From Halapricum desulfuricans (GTDB lineage: Archaea; Halobacteriota; Halobacteria; Halobacteriales; Haloarculaceae): a stretch of 64,000 nt of DNA. Position 1 is the stretch's first letter, and every line of letters starts with the position of its first letter. The stretch is from the NCBI RefSeq assembly GCF_017094505.1, contig NZ_CP064787.1, positions 2,876,339 through 2,940,338 on the forward strand, written 5' to 3'. Shown here one piece after another: positions 43,837 to 52,012 of the stretch. The notes beneath the pieces were generated by a model. That model saw only the letters and a program-made list of their open reading frames with translations, searched no databases and was not told the origin of the DNA. Made by a program: the position numbers and the translations under genes.

Positions 43837-45026
43837 TCACACAGCGAGTCGACCGGGAACCCTTCGGGCTCGTCGATCGCCTCCAGTTCCGAGTAGGGCC
43901 TGGGGGAGCTCTGCCCCCACTCGTTTATCGTCTCGACGGCGGGTTCGGGATCGTCGAGCCGGCCGACCTCCTCGAGCGCCTCCTCCAGCAGCGATTCGTC
44001 GACGATCGCCGATTCCTCGGCCTGTTCCTCGACGGTTCCTCGACAGTGATGATAGGCCTGCTGGCTCATGATGCTTTCCCTGTTGACGCGTCCGTTCTTG
44101 TGGGGCAGCGACGGGATCGACATCTTGATGAGGTTCTTCGGGAGGTCGAACTCCTCGTTGACGATCGACGCGACCTCCTCGCTGGGGAACCCGCCCAGTT
44201 CGTAGTATTCGCGGACGCCGAGCAGATACGCCTCCAGCCACCGGCGTGCGACCTCCGGGCGGTCCTGCATGAACGGCTCGCCGAACAGGTAGACGCCGAT
44301 CTGCATCCGCGGTGCGACCTCCGAAGCGTACAGCAGCCGTTTCGCTCCGGTCTCGTTGACCATCCCGAGCCCCAGCGGATCGGGGATGGCAGCGGCGTCG
44401 ATCTCGCCCTCTGACATCGCGCTCGTCATGTTCGTGTAGAGGATCTCTCTGGTCCGGACGTCGTCCCAGGTCATGTCGTTTCGCTGGAGCAGCCGCGCCC
44501 AGATGTAGGCGTCGACGTTCCCCGCGCCGTGTAGCGCGATCGTGAAGTCCTCGGAGACGTCCGAGAGCGTCATTCCCTCGGAGTACTTCTCCGGGCGGAT
44601 CAACACCTTGTTCGAGGAGGGTTGCCCGCGCCAGTACTGGGTCTGGTCGGCGACGACGCTGATCTCGACGTCCTGCGCCATCGAGTTGAACAGCCCCGCC
44701 CCGACCGATCCCGTCGCCGTGTCGAGGTCGCCGTTGGCCAGCTGTGGCGTCGCCCGCTGGGCGCTCTGGATGCGCTCGACCTCGAGTTCGATGTCGCGCT
44801 CCTCGAAGTAGCCCCGATCCTTGGCGACTAACACCTCGGCCACGGCCGGAATCGTCAGCGTCCCGAACGTCACAGTCTCCGGGCCGGTGTTCGACTCGTC
44901 ACTCGAGCCAAGCAGGCCGTTACAGCCGGCGACGCCAGCCGCCGCGACGCTTGCCCCCGCCAGAAACCTGCGACGTGTACTCCGTTCTCGTCCGTTCGAT
45001 CGGCTTGGCCGCGTACCATCCGCCAT
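43833..45026 (-). CDS. NitT/TauT-type substrate-binding lipoprotein
   Basis: 397-residue binding protein. A Tat signal (STRRRFLAGASVAAAG) ends in lipobox VAGC. The mature part follows the NMT1/TauA two-lobe pattern: TVTFGTLTIPAVAEVLVAKDRG, FEERDIELEVERI, and DVEISVVADQ. Ligands of the group include sulfonates, nitrate, riboflavin precursors and aromatic acids; the ligand here is unknown. The spacer to the next upstream gene contains a family A palindrome. Confidence 0.9.
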   Translation of the reverse strand: MADGTRPSRSNGRERSTRRRFLAGASVAAAGVAGCNGLLGSSDESNTGPETVTFGTLTIPAVAEVLVAKDRGYFEERDIELEVERIQSAQRATPQLANGDLDTATGSVGAGLFNSMAQDVEISVVADQTQYWRGQPSSNKVLIRPEKYSEGMTLSDVSEDFTIALHGAGNVDAYIWARLLQRNDMTWDDVRTREILYTNMTSAMSEGEIDAAAIPDPLGLGMVNETGAKRLLYASEVAPRMQIGVYLFGEPFMQDRPEVARRWLEAYLLGVREYYELGGFPSEEVASIVNEEFDLPKNLIKMSIPSLPHKNGRVNRESIMSQQAYHHCRGTVEEQAEESAIVDESLLEEALEEVGRLDDPEPAVETINEWGQSSPRPYSELEAIDEPEGFPVDSLCE

Positions 45027-45114
45027 AGCTGTCCGTTGTCCCGCTATCGGTGAAACCCATGTGCTTCATATTTCAGGGCGTTTTATAGCCCGTCGCCGAG
45101 TGCCGATCCTTCGT

Positions 45115-45192
45115 AGTGACCGTTGTACGTCCCGTCCGGATCGACCGCACGCAGTCGTGCGATCGCACCGGTAAATCGGTGCAGCGGGCACT
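45115..45192. repeat. palindromic repeat family A, copy 2
   Basis: 78 bp element starting AGTGACCGTTGTACGTCC and ending GCAGCGGGCACT, so the right arm has diverged from a perfect inverted repeat. Inner hairpin CGACCGCAC / GTGCGATCG is kept. One base after its right end lies the TGA stop (45194-45196) of permease 2, read leftward as TGATAGTGCCC. It is also in the promoter-proximal spacer of the binding-protein gene. Confidence 0.82.
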
Positions 45193-45193
45193 A

Positions 45194-45970
45194 TCACAGG
45201 ACGACAGTCCGTCGGTTGTCCGCGTGCCAGGGGACGAGTCGCCGTTCGACCGCGCCCAGTCCGTAGGTGAAGGCGATCCCGAGGACGGCACTGACGACCA
45301 GCCCGGCGTACAGCGCGGTGATGTCGTAGGACATCCAGGCGATCCACAGGAAGTTTCCGAGACCGCTGCTTCCGGCGACCAGCTCGACGGCGACGACGAT
45401 CAGAAGCGAGGTGCTCAACCCGAGGCGCAGTCCAACAAGCACCAGCGGGAGCGATCCCGGGAGCAACACCTCCCGGAAGAGCCGGTAGGTCGACGTCGCG
45501 CCGTTGTCCCTTGCGACGTCGACGTGGACGCTTTCGATCCCGCTTGCGCCGTCCATCGCGTTCCACAGCACCACGAAGAAGGTCCCGAGTCCGGCGGTGA
45601 CGACCAGCGCGGTCTCGTTGCTGCCAAACAGCAGGATCACCAGCGGCAACAGCGCGATCATCGGCAGCGGGAAGACCGCCGCCGCCAGCGGCGAGAGGAC
45701 GGCCTTGATCGTCGAGTTCCAGCCCATCGCCAGCCCGACGACTGTCCCGAGCGTCGACCCGACGAGCGAGGCGACGAGCGTCCGCTGGAGCGTCACCAGG
45801 ACGTCCGAACGAAACCCCTCCTGTGTCAGCAGCGTCGCCGTCGTCTCGACGATGGTCAGCGGCGGCGGCAGCAACGAGGGACTGACGAGCCCGAACACAC
45901 CCGCCGCTAGCTGCCACGCGAGTAGCGGCACGGCGAGCGAACCCGCCTGATAGAGTCGGTCCCGTCGCAT
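45194..45970 (-). CDS. NitT/TauT-type ABC permease 2
   Basis: 258-residue permease with six helices and the EAA loop YRLFREVLLPGSLPLVLVG. It resembles permease 1 of the same cluster but is clearly distinct, so the importer may use a heterodimeric channel. It lies between the IPT-like protein gene (14 bases upstream) and the binding-protein gene (167 bases downstream, across a family A repeat). Confidence 0.9.
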   Translation of the reverse strand: MRRDRLYQAGSLAVPLLAWQLAAGVFGLVSPSLLPPPLTIVETTATLLTQEGFRSDVLVTLQRTLVASLVGSTLGTVVGLAMGWNSTIKAVLSPLAAAVFPLPMIALLPLVILLFGSNETALVVTAGLGTFFVVLWNAMDGASGIESVHVDVARDNGATSTYRLFREVLLPGSLPLVLVGLRLGLSTSLLIVVAVELVAGSSGLGNFLWIAWMSYDITALYAGLVVSAVLGIAFTYGLGAVERRLVPWHADNRRTVVL

Positions 45971-45984
45971 GCTGGCGGCTGTCC

Positions 45985-47418
45985 CTATTCGGTGATCTCA
46001 AACGCCATGTGCAGGCCCGGCAGCGGCCGGACGGGGTGGTTGTCGAGATACGAGAGGTGCGGGATCAGCTCGAAGTTGGGCTCGTCGTCCTGCACGTCGA
46101 AGAGGCTGGGATAGACGTCGATGAAGTGCCAGCCCGGCTCGCCGGCCGCCCGCAGCACCGTCTCGTTGATCTTGGCCTCGAGCCCGCAGATGTAGCCCAG
46201 CGGCTTGTTGTCGTACAGGAAGTAGTAGGCGTTCTCGTAAATGGGCCAGCCGATCCCCGACAGCGCGATTTCTATTTCAGTGCCCGACGGGCCGCTTGTC
46301 GGGGAGATACTGGTGATCTCGGGCTGGAGCATGAACCCGGTGACTGCGACCGACTCGCCGTCGATCATCGCGGTGATCGGTCGGGTCGCACCCCGGTCTT
46401 TCGGGATCTCGAACTCGAGCTGGAAGGAGCCCTCCTCGTCGGTTTCGACGGAGGGGAGCACACCCGGAACCGGCTCGGGCGTGATCGGGATGTCCTTCAC
46501 GCGGTGGCCCTCGTGGGTGTGCCAGACCAGGTCGACGCGCTGTTCGGGCGGGAACCCCCGGCCCGTGAGGACCGCGTCAGTGCCGGGCTGGCCACACTGG
46601 GGCGAGATCTCCAGCTCGGCCTCAGTCTCGCGATCCGGATCGGGCATGTGCGCCGCCAGCGGCGCTTCGTCGAAGGTCGATTCGACCCACGCCGTCTCCG
46701 GCTCGCTCTCGGGTTCGGTCACCTCGACCGACCAGGCGTACTGGCGGCCGCCGGCGACCTCGCCGAACGGCGACTGGGTGTTGTTCTGGAGGAAGGGCAC
46801 GCCCCGGTAGTTGCGCCAGACCTGCAGCTCGTGGGAGCCGACCGGCCCGACCGCCCGGACCCGCGCGGTCGCCGTGCCGCGGTTGATCACACCGGTCATA
46901 AAGCCCATCGTCCCGTTGTCCCAGGCGATCTGGTAGTTGTTCTCGAGGACGTTCGGGCCGATGCCGTAGCCGGTGATCGTGAAGAACTCGCCGAGCGGCG
47001 CTTCCGTGCGGTCGAGTTCGAACCACGGGGTGATGGCGATAGTCGTCTTCGCCAGCGGCGGGCCGTCCTCGTCAGTCCGGAGTTCGATCGTGTGCTCGCC
47101 GCCGTAGTCCTCGGGGATCTCCCAGTCGCGCTCGAAGCGACCGTCCGCGTCGGTCCTCGCGGTGAACGCCGTGACTGTTCGCGGGCGGTACTGCGCGCCG
47201 ACGACCTCGTTCGCCTGCAGGACGCCCCACCGCCCCTCGACGGTCTTCCAGATCACGTCGACCTCCGTATCGGCGGGGAGATTGAGCCCGCGAAGCGTGA
47301 TGGTGTCGCCGACGTACGCCTCTTCGTCGCTGGCGACCAGCGTTCCCGACGCCGTCTGCTCGTCCCGGCGTTCCTGTAGCCTGTCTCTGACTTCCGAAGA
47401 CAGTCGATCGTCTGCCAT
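45985..47418 (-). CDS. four-domain IPT/TIG-like protein of the ABC operon
   Basis: 477-residue acidic protein without signal peptide or membrane helix. It shows an A-B-A'-B' arrangement of immunoglobulin-like IPT/TIG domains: A (about 37-120) and A' (275-365) share GxxxTLRGxxLP / VLTGRGFPPEQRVDLVWHT-type blocks, and B (135-240) and B' (370-470) share YGIGPNVLENNYQIAWDN versus SGIGWPIYENAYYFLYDN. A pair of domains was evidently duplicated. First gene of the operon with permease 2. No function known; lack of an export signal makes a cytoplasmic or non-classical location likely. The ATG at 47418 is chosen, nine codons inside the open frame. Confidence 0.75.
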   Translation of the reverse strand: MADDRLSSEVRDRLQERRDEQTASGTLVASDEEAYVGDTITLRGLNLPADTEVDVIWKTVEGRWGVLQANEVVGAQYRPRTVTAFTARTDADGRFERDWEIPEDYGGEHTIELRTDEDGPPLAKTTIAITPWFELDRTEAPLGEFFTITGYGIGPNVLENNYQIAWDNGTMGFMTGVINRGTATARVRAVGPVGSHELQVWRNYRGVPFLQNNTQSPFGEVAGGRQYAWSVEVTEPESEPETAWVESTFDEAPLAAHMPDPDRETEAELEISPQCGQPGTDAVLTGRGFPPEQRVDLVWHTHEGHRVKDIPITPEPVPGVLPSVETDEEGSFQLEFEIPKDRGATRPITAMIDGESVAVTGFMLQPEITSISPTSGPSGTEIEIALSGIGWPIYENAYYFLYDNKPLGYICGLEAKINETVLRAAGEPGWHFIDVYPSLFDVQDDEPNFELIPHLSYLDNHPVRPLPGLHMAFEITE

Positions 47419-47630
47419 GCGAGGGTCTATTGATACCTCGGGCAAAACGGTTCGGCTGTAATATACAGCGGTTTAACTTGTGCAGGCTAAGTCCCCGCCC
47501 TCAAGGAGCGAACGGCGGTAGCCGTGAGCGAGTCGGGTTCACCAGCGGGTCGAGAACTTCGGACAGTCAGCGCCGACCGCGGAACGCGAGCGGCGGAAGG
47601 TACTTGCCGCTCACCTGAGACAGTGAGCGT

Positions 47631-47837
47631 ATGCCGTCGTGGGAGGGATTCAACACGTGGTTCAACTACCAGTTTTACATGGTCACCGCCGTACTCGTCG
47701 CCGCAGTACTCGTCTGGACGGGGCGACTCTTTCTGGACGTGATCGACGTTCGTAACGTGTCTGTGGAGGTGGCTATCGCCGTCTGGATCGCGCTCACCGT
47801 CGTGGCTCTGGGGCTGGTGAGATGGATCAACGACTAG
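47631..47837 (+). CDS. small two-helix membrane protein
   Basis: 68-residue protein with two hydrophobic segments (about 16-32 and 44-64) and Trp-rich flanks (MPSWEGFNTWFNYQF). No family is recognised. Its TAG stop and the CTA of the convergent regulator gene overlap in a CTAG. It lies between the ABC operon and the HTH-10 regulators. Confidence 0.6.
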   Translation: MPSWEGFNTWFNYQFYMVTAVLVAAVLVWTGRLFLDVIDVRNVSVEVAIAVWIALTVVALGLVRWIND

Positions 47838-48199
47838 ACAGTCTCCGTGATCTGGGTCGCACCGAGAATCGCGGAGACGATCTTGCTCTCGGCGGCCCGC
47901 AGCCGCTGTGAGGCCGCCGACTTCGAGATGCCGAGCGCGTCGGCGATGTCCGAGAGGTTGCCGCCCCGCTGGGTCGAGTAGTGACCCAGTTCGTGTGCGA
48001 CCTCGAGCGCTTCCCACTGCTTTTCCGTGACGTCGCTGACGTCGATCGACAGGCAGTTGACGTCCTCGCGAGAGGGGTCGACGATCGAGATCATCTTCAC
48101 CTCCGACTCCAGCCGGGAGTACTGGCGGACGACGTGCTGCAGGGCCGATCGGTCCTCGACCTTCAGCGTCACGAACAGCGGGTGCTCGGAGTCAGCCAT
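47834..48199 (-). CDS. HTH-10 (bacterio-opsin activator type) transcription regulator
   Basis: 121-residue regulator. Residues 1-55 are a small sensor-like part; residues 56-115 form the bat-type HTH-10 domain, with VTEKQWEALEVAHELGHY then LSDIADALGISKSAASQRLRAAE. Start at 48199 (MADSEHP) is favoured over an ATG nine bases upstream. A second HTH-10 gene lies 225 bases upstream on the same strand, so the pair may control the neighbouring ABC or iron-sulfur operons. Target unknown. Confidence 0.85.
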   Translation of the reverse strand: MADSEHPLFVTLKVEDRSALQHVVRQYSRLESEVKMISIVDPSREDVNCLSIDVSDVTEKQWEALEVAHELGHYSTQRGGNLSDIADALGISKSAASQRLRAAESKIVSAILGATQITETV

Positions 48200-48423
48200 C
48201 GAACTCACCCGCCACTTCGGTCGCTCGCCGGACCCGTTTCCGACTGCCGGCGCGTGCCGACCATCCCCCGCGCTGGCCGGGTGTCGTATACGTGCTCATA
48301 CACACACGTCCGCGTGCCGTCAGCGAGAAGATTTACCTTCATTTTACACTGTTTCAAATCCCCCACCGTCAAAAATAGCATAGAGATGACAGGTATGCCA
48401 ATCAGCCGCTACGATAACCCGTG

Positions 48424-49098
48424 TCAGTCGATCGACCAGTGATCGACGAGCTTGTGGATCAGTTTCGATTCGATCGACTTGAGCCGCTGGGAGACGGCCG
48501 ACTTTGAGATGTCGAGTCGGTCGGCCAGGACCTCCAGATCCGCATTGCGTGGCGTGTCGTAGTAGCCCTCCTCGACGGCGACCATGAGCGCCTCTCGCTG
48601 TTTGTCGGTGATGTCGGTGACGTCCATGGCGATCGATTCGGTGCCCTCGACGTTCGACTGGGTGATGCCGTAGACGTCGACGCTGGAGCCGGCTTCACGC
48701 AGCCGACTGACGAGTTCGCGCAGCGTCTCGCGGTCGGGCAACAGCACGGAGACGACGATCCGGTTGCCCTGAACGCGCTCGATCGAGGGCACGCAATCGA
48801 CTTCGTGGAAGACGAGACAGAAACAGCCACTTCCCACGTCCGAGCGGACGTACCGATCGGAGAACACGCCCTCTTGCTCCTCGACGACTTTCGTGTTGCA
48901 CGTGCCGTCCTCGAGGTCGTCGCTCCCCGCTGACCGCGAAAACGTGAGGTTGTGATCCTGAACGTCGACGTCATCGGCCGCGCTCACGACGACGCAGTCG
49001 GCCTCCGGCGGAGGTTCGACCGCCAGCGTCGCGGTGATCGGCGGCCCGTCAGCCATGGTCGCCCCACCTGATTCGTCGGAAATACTCTCTGAGCCCAT
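48424..49098 (-). CDS. HTH-10 regulator with Cys-rich N-terminal domain
   Basis: 224-residue regulator related in layout to DmsR. The N-terminal domain has Cys35, Cys67, Cys92, Cys94 and Cys102 (GCFCLVFHEVDC), which could bind a metal or sense redox state. The HTH-10 domain occupies about residues 160-215: ITDKQREALMVAVEEGYY, then LEVLADRLDISKSAVSQRL. An in-frame ATG also occurs at 49056. An adjacent redox module makes a redox-sensing role plausible, but this is inference. Confidence 0.82.
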   Translation of the reverse strand: MGSESISDESGGATMADGPPITATLAVEPPPEADCVVVSAADDVDVQDHNLTFSRSAGSDDLEDGTCNTKVVEEQEGVFSDRYVRSDVGSGCFCLVFHEVDCVPSIERVQGNRIVVSVLLPDRETLRELVSRLREAGSSVDVYGITQSNVEGTESIAMDVTDITDKQREALMVAVEEGYYDTPRNADLEVLADRLDISKSAVSQRLKSIESKLIHKLVDHWSID

Positions 49099-49289
49099 GG
49101 TTTCAGTGTGCGAGAATTTGTCTCCTTCACATATACGTGCTTCTATGCCGGACCTCGATGCTTGTATCTGTGACGACAGCCGTGATTGACTTTTACCTCA
49201 CGCATTGATTTGCGTATCGACTGTCTGATCATTCAAAATTAGGATATCCGAAAGCGATAATACGGTGGACACACCGCCGTGACAGTCGC

Positions 49290-50027
49290 TCACCGCAGTT
49301 CGGAGACCGAGACCAGCGCGTCGGCGGCCTCGCTGGCGGCCTCCAGCGACTCGCGGGCGCGTCGCGGGTCGTCGGCGCGCTCGGCCTCGCGGGCGAACCG
49401 GAGCAGGCTCCGGCGCAGCGACGCTTTCGCCTGCCGGAGGTCGTCGCGCTCGTCGCTCGCCTCGCGCTCGAACTCCTCGCGACGGGCCGGAGGGTCCGGA
49501 CGGCGCAACTCTTCGCCGGGCCCCCGGTCGCGGTCGGGGACGTCCGGCCGTTCGCGGCGCTCGGGCAGCTCCGACGCCTGGTCCGTCGAGCCGGCGTCCG
49601 CGTCCTCCGTGCTGTCGGTCTCGACGCCGCGAGCCGAAGCGCTCCGTTCCGACGCAGCCGCCGGTTCGGATTCGGCATCCGTTCCGGGTTCAGTCGTCGA
49701 TTCAGTATCCGTTCCAGATTCGGGCCCGGACGGTTCCGCTTTGGACCCCGACTCGGCCGGCTCGGATCCGGCTTCCGACCCGTCCGCGCCGGTGCCGCCG
49801 CCGACTTTCGTGCCGTTCTCGTCGACGACTTCCTCGCAGGTCGGACAGAACAGCTGTCCCTCGTAACGGAAGATCGGGTCACCGCAGGTCTCACAGTGGA
49901 CGTTCGTCATCGTCGCGCCCTTCAACAGGAGTTCGCTCATGCGCTCGGTCGCCTCGCGTTGCTCCTCCTCGCGCTCGTACTGCTGGCGGAGCCGTTCGCG
50001 TTCGGCTTCCTCGTCGAAATCGCTCAT
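49290..50027 (-). CDS. autoantigen p27-like zinc-ribbon protein
   Basis: 245-residue protein. The start (MSDFDEEAERERLRQQYERE) is a charged helix. Next is the conserved block MSELLLKGATMTNVHCETCGDPIF with a CETC...CPTC zinc ribbon, the hallmark of the Sjogren's syndrome/scleroderma autoantigen 1 family. A long acidic Ser/Glu/Thr linker and a charged helical C-terminus complete it. Function unknown; cytoplasmic. The upstream open frame is not used because the ATG at 50027 begins the conserved part. Confidence 0.85.
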   Translation of the reverse strand: MSDFDEEAERERLRQQYEREEEQREATERMSELLLKGATMTNVHCETCGDPIFRYEGQLFCPTCEEVVDENGTKVGGGTGADGSEAGSEPAESGSKAEPSGPESGTDTESTTEPGTDAESEPAAASERSASARGVETDSTEDADAGSTDQASELPERRERPDVPDRDRGPGEELRRPDPPARREEFEREASDERDDLRQAKASLRRSLLRFAREAERADDPRRARESLEAASEAADALVSVSELR

Positions 50028-50104
50028 ACGTGATCGTTCGACGCCGATACCGAAAAAAGACGCGGGCGAGCGCCGCCGGCTGGACGGTCCGTCGGCGGAG
50101 CCGC

Positions 50105-50206
50105 TCACGACGCCCGGTCGTCCGGACAGCGGTCGCGCGTCTCGTCCGGAACGGTCTCGTCCAGCAGCGACGCCCACTCCTCGAGATGTGAGTGTCGCGT
50201 TCGCAT
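50105..50206 (-). CDS. possible 33-residue small acidic protein
   Basis: Short frame MRTRHSHLEEWASLLDETVP... ending CPDDRAS. The acidic composition and GC-rich third positions resemble coding DNA of this genome, and it lies just upstream of the zinc-ribbon gene on the same strand. No family is recognised. Confidence 0.4.
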   Translation of the reverse strand: MRTRHSHLEEWASLLDETVPDETRDRCPDDRAS

Positions 50207-50304
50207 ACCTGAGACGTCTACCGCATTCCTAATAGTCGTTTACATCCCTCAGCGGCGGCGCTTCGACGCTTTTTCCTACTGGTGGGTCCACCCGGTGGAC
50301 AGAG

Positions 50305-51879
50305 ATGGGAGACAGCGAGTCAGACGCACTCGTCAAATACGGGATCGAGGATCGGCCCCCGCTGAGACGGTCGGTCTTGCTCGGGATTCAACACTACCTG
50401 ACGATGATCGGGGCGAACATCGCCGTTCCGCTCATCCTGATCAGCTTCTTGGGCGAAGGGATGCCCGCGTCGGCGCAGGCGAAGTTCATCGGCACGTTCT
50501 TCGTCGTCAGCGGGGTGGCGACGCTGGCCCAGACCACGCTCGGCAACCGCTATCCGATCGTCCAGGGCGCGCCGTTCTCGATGCTCGCCCCGGCAGTGGC
50601 GATTCTCGCGGCCGCGCCGCTGCTCGAGGGAATGGCCGGCTGGGAGGCCAGACTCCTGTTCCTGCAGGGGGCGATCATCACGGCCGGTGCGGTCGAGATC
50701 GTCATCGGCTATCTGGGTCTCGTCGGCAAGATCAGAGAGTATCTCTCGCCGGTCGTCGTCGCGCCGGTCGTGGCGCTGATCGGTCTGTCGCTGTTTTCGA
50801 CGAGCGACGTGACCGCCGTGACGAACAACTGGTATCTCCTCGGACTGACGCTGCTTCTCATCGTCGTCTTCTCGCAGTACCTCGATCGCGTCTCGCGGGT
50901 GTTCTCCCTCTATCCTGTCCTGCTCGGGATCGCGGGCGCGTGGCTCGTCGCGGCCGTCGGCTCGGCGACGGGCATCATTCCCGCCAGTGACCCCGCCGCG
51001 ATCGACTTCGGCGAACTGAGCACCGAGACGCTCGTGTACGTCCCTTACCCGCTGCAGTGGGGGATGCCGCAGTTTGAACTCTCCTTTGCGATCGGCATGT
51101 TCGCCGGCGTGCTCGCCTCGATCATCGAGTCGTTCGCCGACTATCACGCCGTCTCTCGGATCTCCGGCGTCGGCGCGCCCTCGAAGCGCCGGATCAACCA
51201 CGGCATCGGAATGGAGGGCATCGCCAACGTCTTCGCCGGGCTAATGGGAACGGGCGGGTCGACGTCGTACTCGGAGAACATCGGCGCGATCGGACTCACC
51301 GGCGTCGCGTCGCGGTTCGTCGTCCAGATCGGCGCAGTCGCCATGTTGGTCGTCGGCGTGATCCCGTTTTTCGGTCGCGTTATCGCCACGATCCCCGGCC
51401 CGATCGTCGGCGGGCTCTATATCGCCATGTTCGGCCAGATCGTCGCCGTCGGGCTCTCGAACCTGAAGTACGTCGATCTGGACTCCTCGCGGAACCTCTT
51501 CATCATCGGGATCGCGCTGTTTGCCGGCATGGCCGTCCCGGCGTACTTCGGCAACCTCGACGCCGCCGCGGGCTCGATGAACGCTGTCGACAGCGGATAC
51601 GAACTCTTCCGACAGGGACTCGGCGGCGTGCCGCTGCTCGGCGGGGTCCTCGAGACCGAACTCGTCTCCCGGACGGTGTACATCGTCGGCGGCGTCGAGA
51701 TGGCCGTCGGCGGGGTCGTGGCGTTCGTGCTCGACAACACGGTTCCCGGCACGCGCGACGAGCGGGGGCTCACCGACTGGGAGCGCCTCTCTGAGGGCGA
51801 AGACGCCTTCGACTCGGCGCTCGACCGCGCCCGAGACCGCTGGTCCAGCGACTCGCCGCCGATGTCCGGCGACGACTGA
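50305..51879 (+). CDS. NCS2 family nucleobase permease
   Basis: 524-residue transporter of the uracil/xanthine permease family, about 14 helices. Typical blocks are GIQHYLTMIGANIAVPL, the QTTLGNRYPIVQGAPFSML stretch (with the conserved Gln-x-x-x-x-Gly-Asn region) and SIIESFADYHAVSRISG, in which Glu contacts the base in known structures. It imports uracil, xanthine or a related base with cations. Single gene. Confidence 0.9.
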   Translation: MGDSESDALVKYGIEDRPPLRRSVLLGIQHYLTMIGANIAVPLILISFLGEGMPASAQAKFIGTFFVVSGVATLAQTTLGNRYPIVQGAPFSMLAPAVAILAAAPLLEGMAGWEARLLFLQGAIITAGAVEIVIGYLGLVGKIREYLSPVVVAPVVALIGLSLFSTSDVTAVTNNWYLLGLTLLLIVVFSQYLDRVSRVFSLYPVLLGIAGAWLVAAVGSATGIIPASDPAAIDFGELSTETLVYVPYPLQWGMPQFELSFAIGMFAGVLASIIESFADYHAVSRISGVGAPSKRRINHGIGMEGIANVFAGLMGTGGSTSYSENIGAIGLTGVASRFVVQIGAVAMLVVGVIPFFGRVIATIPGPIVGGLYIAMFGQIVAVGLSNLKYVDLDSSRNLFIIGIALFAGMAVPAYFGNLDAAAGSMNAVDSGYELFRQGLGGVPLLGGVLETELVSRTVYIVGGVEMAVGGVVAFVLDNTVPGTRDERGLTDWERLSEGEDAFDSALDRARDRWSSDSPPMSGDD

Positions 51880-51934
51880 TCTGTCCGTTGTGGCCCGCGT
51901 CGACCACCCCACCGAGTGGTCGGGAAGAAGTTCA

Positions 51935-52012
51935 TGCTGGCGGCTATCCCAGTTCGAAATGTGCTGGCACGCCGTCGTACCGGATATCGTTACGAGCGGA
52001 TAGCTACCAGTA
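51935..52012. repeat. palindromic repeat family B, copy 3
   Basis: 78 bp palindrome with arms TGCTGGCGGC (51935-51944) and GCTACCAGTA (52003-52012), more diverged than the other copies. The interior still contains CTGGCAC ... GTACCGG. Its right end directly touches the TGA stop (52013-52015) of the flavin reductase gene, read leftward as TGATACTGGTAGC. Confidence 0.82.
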
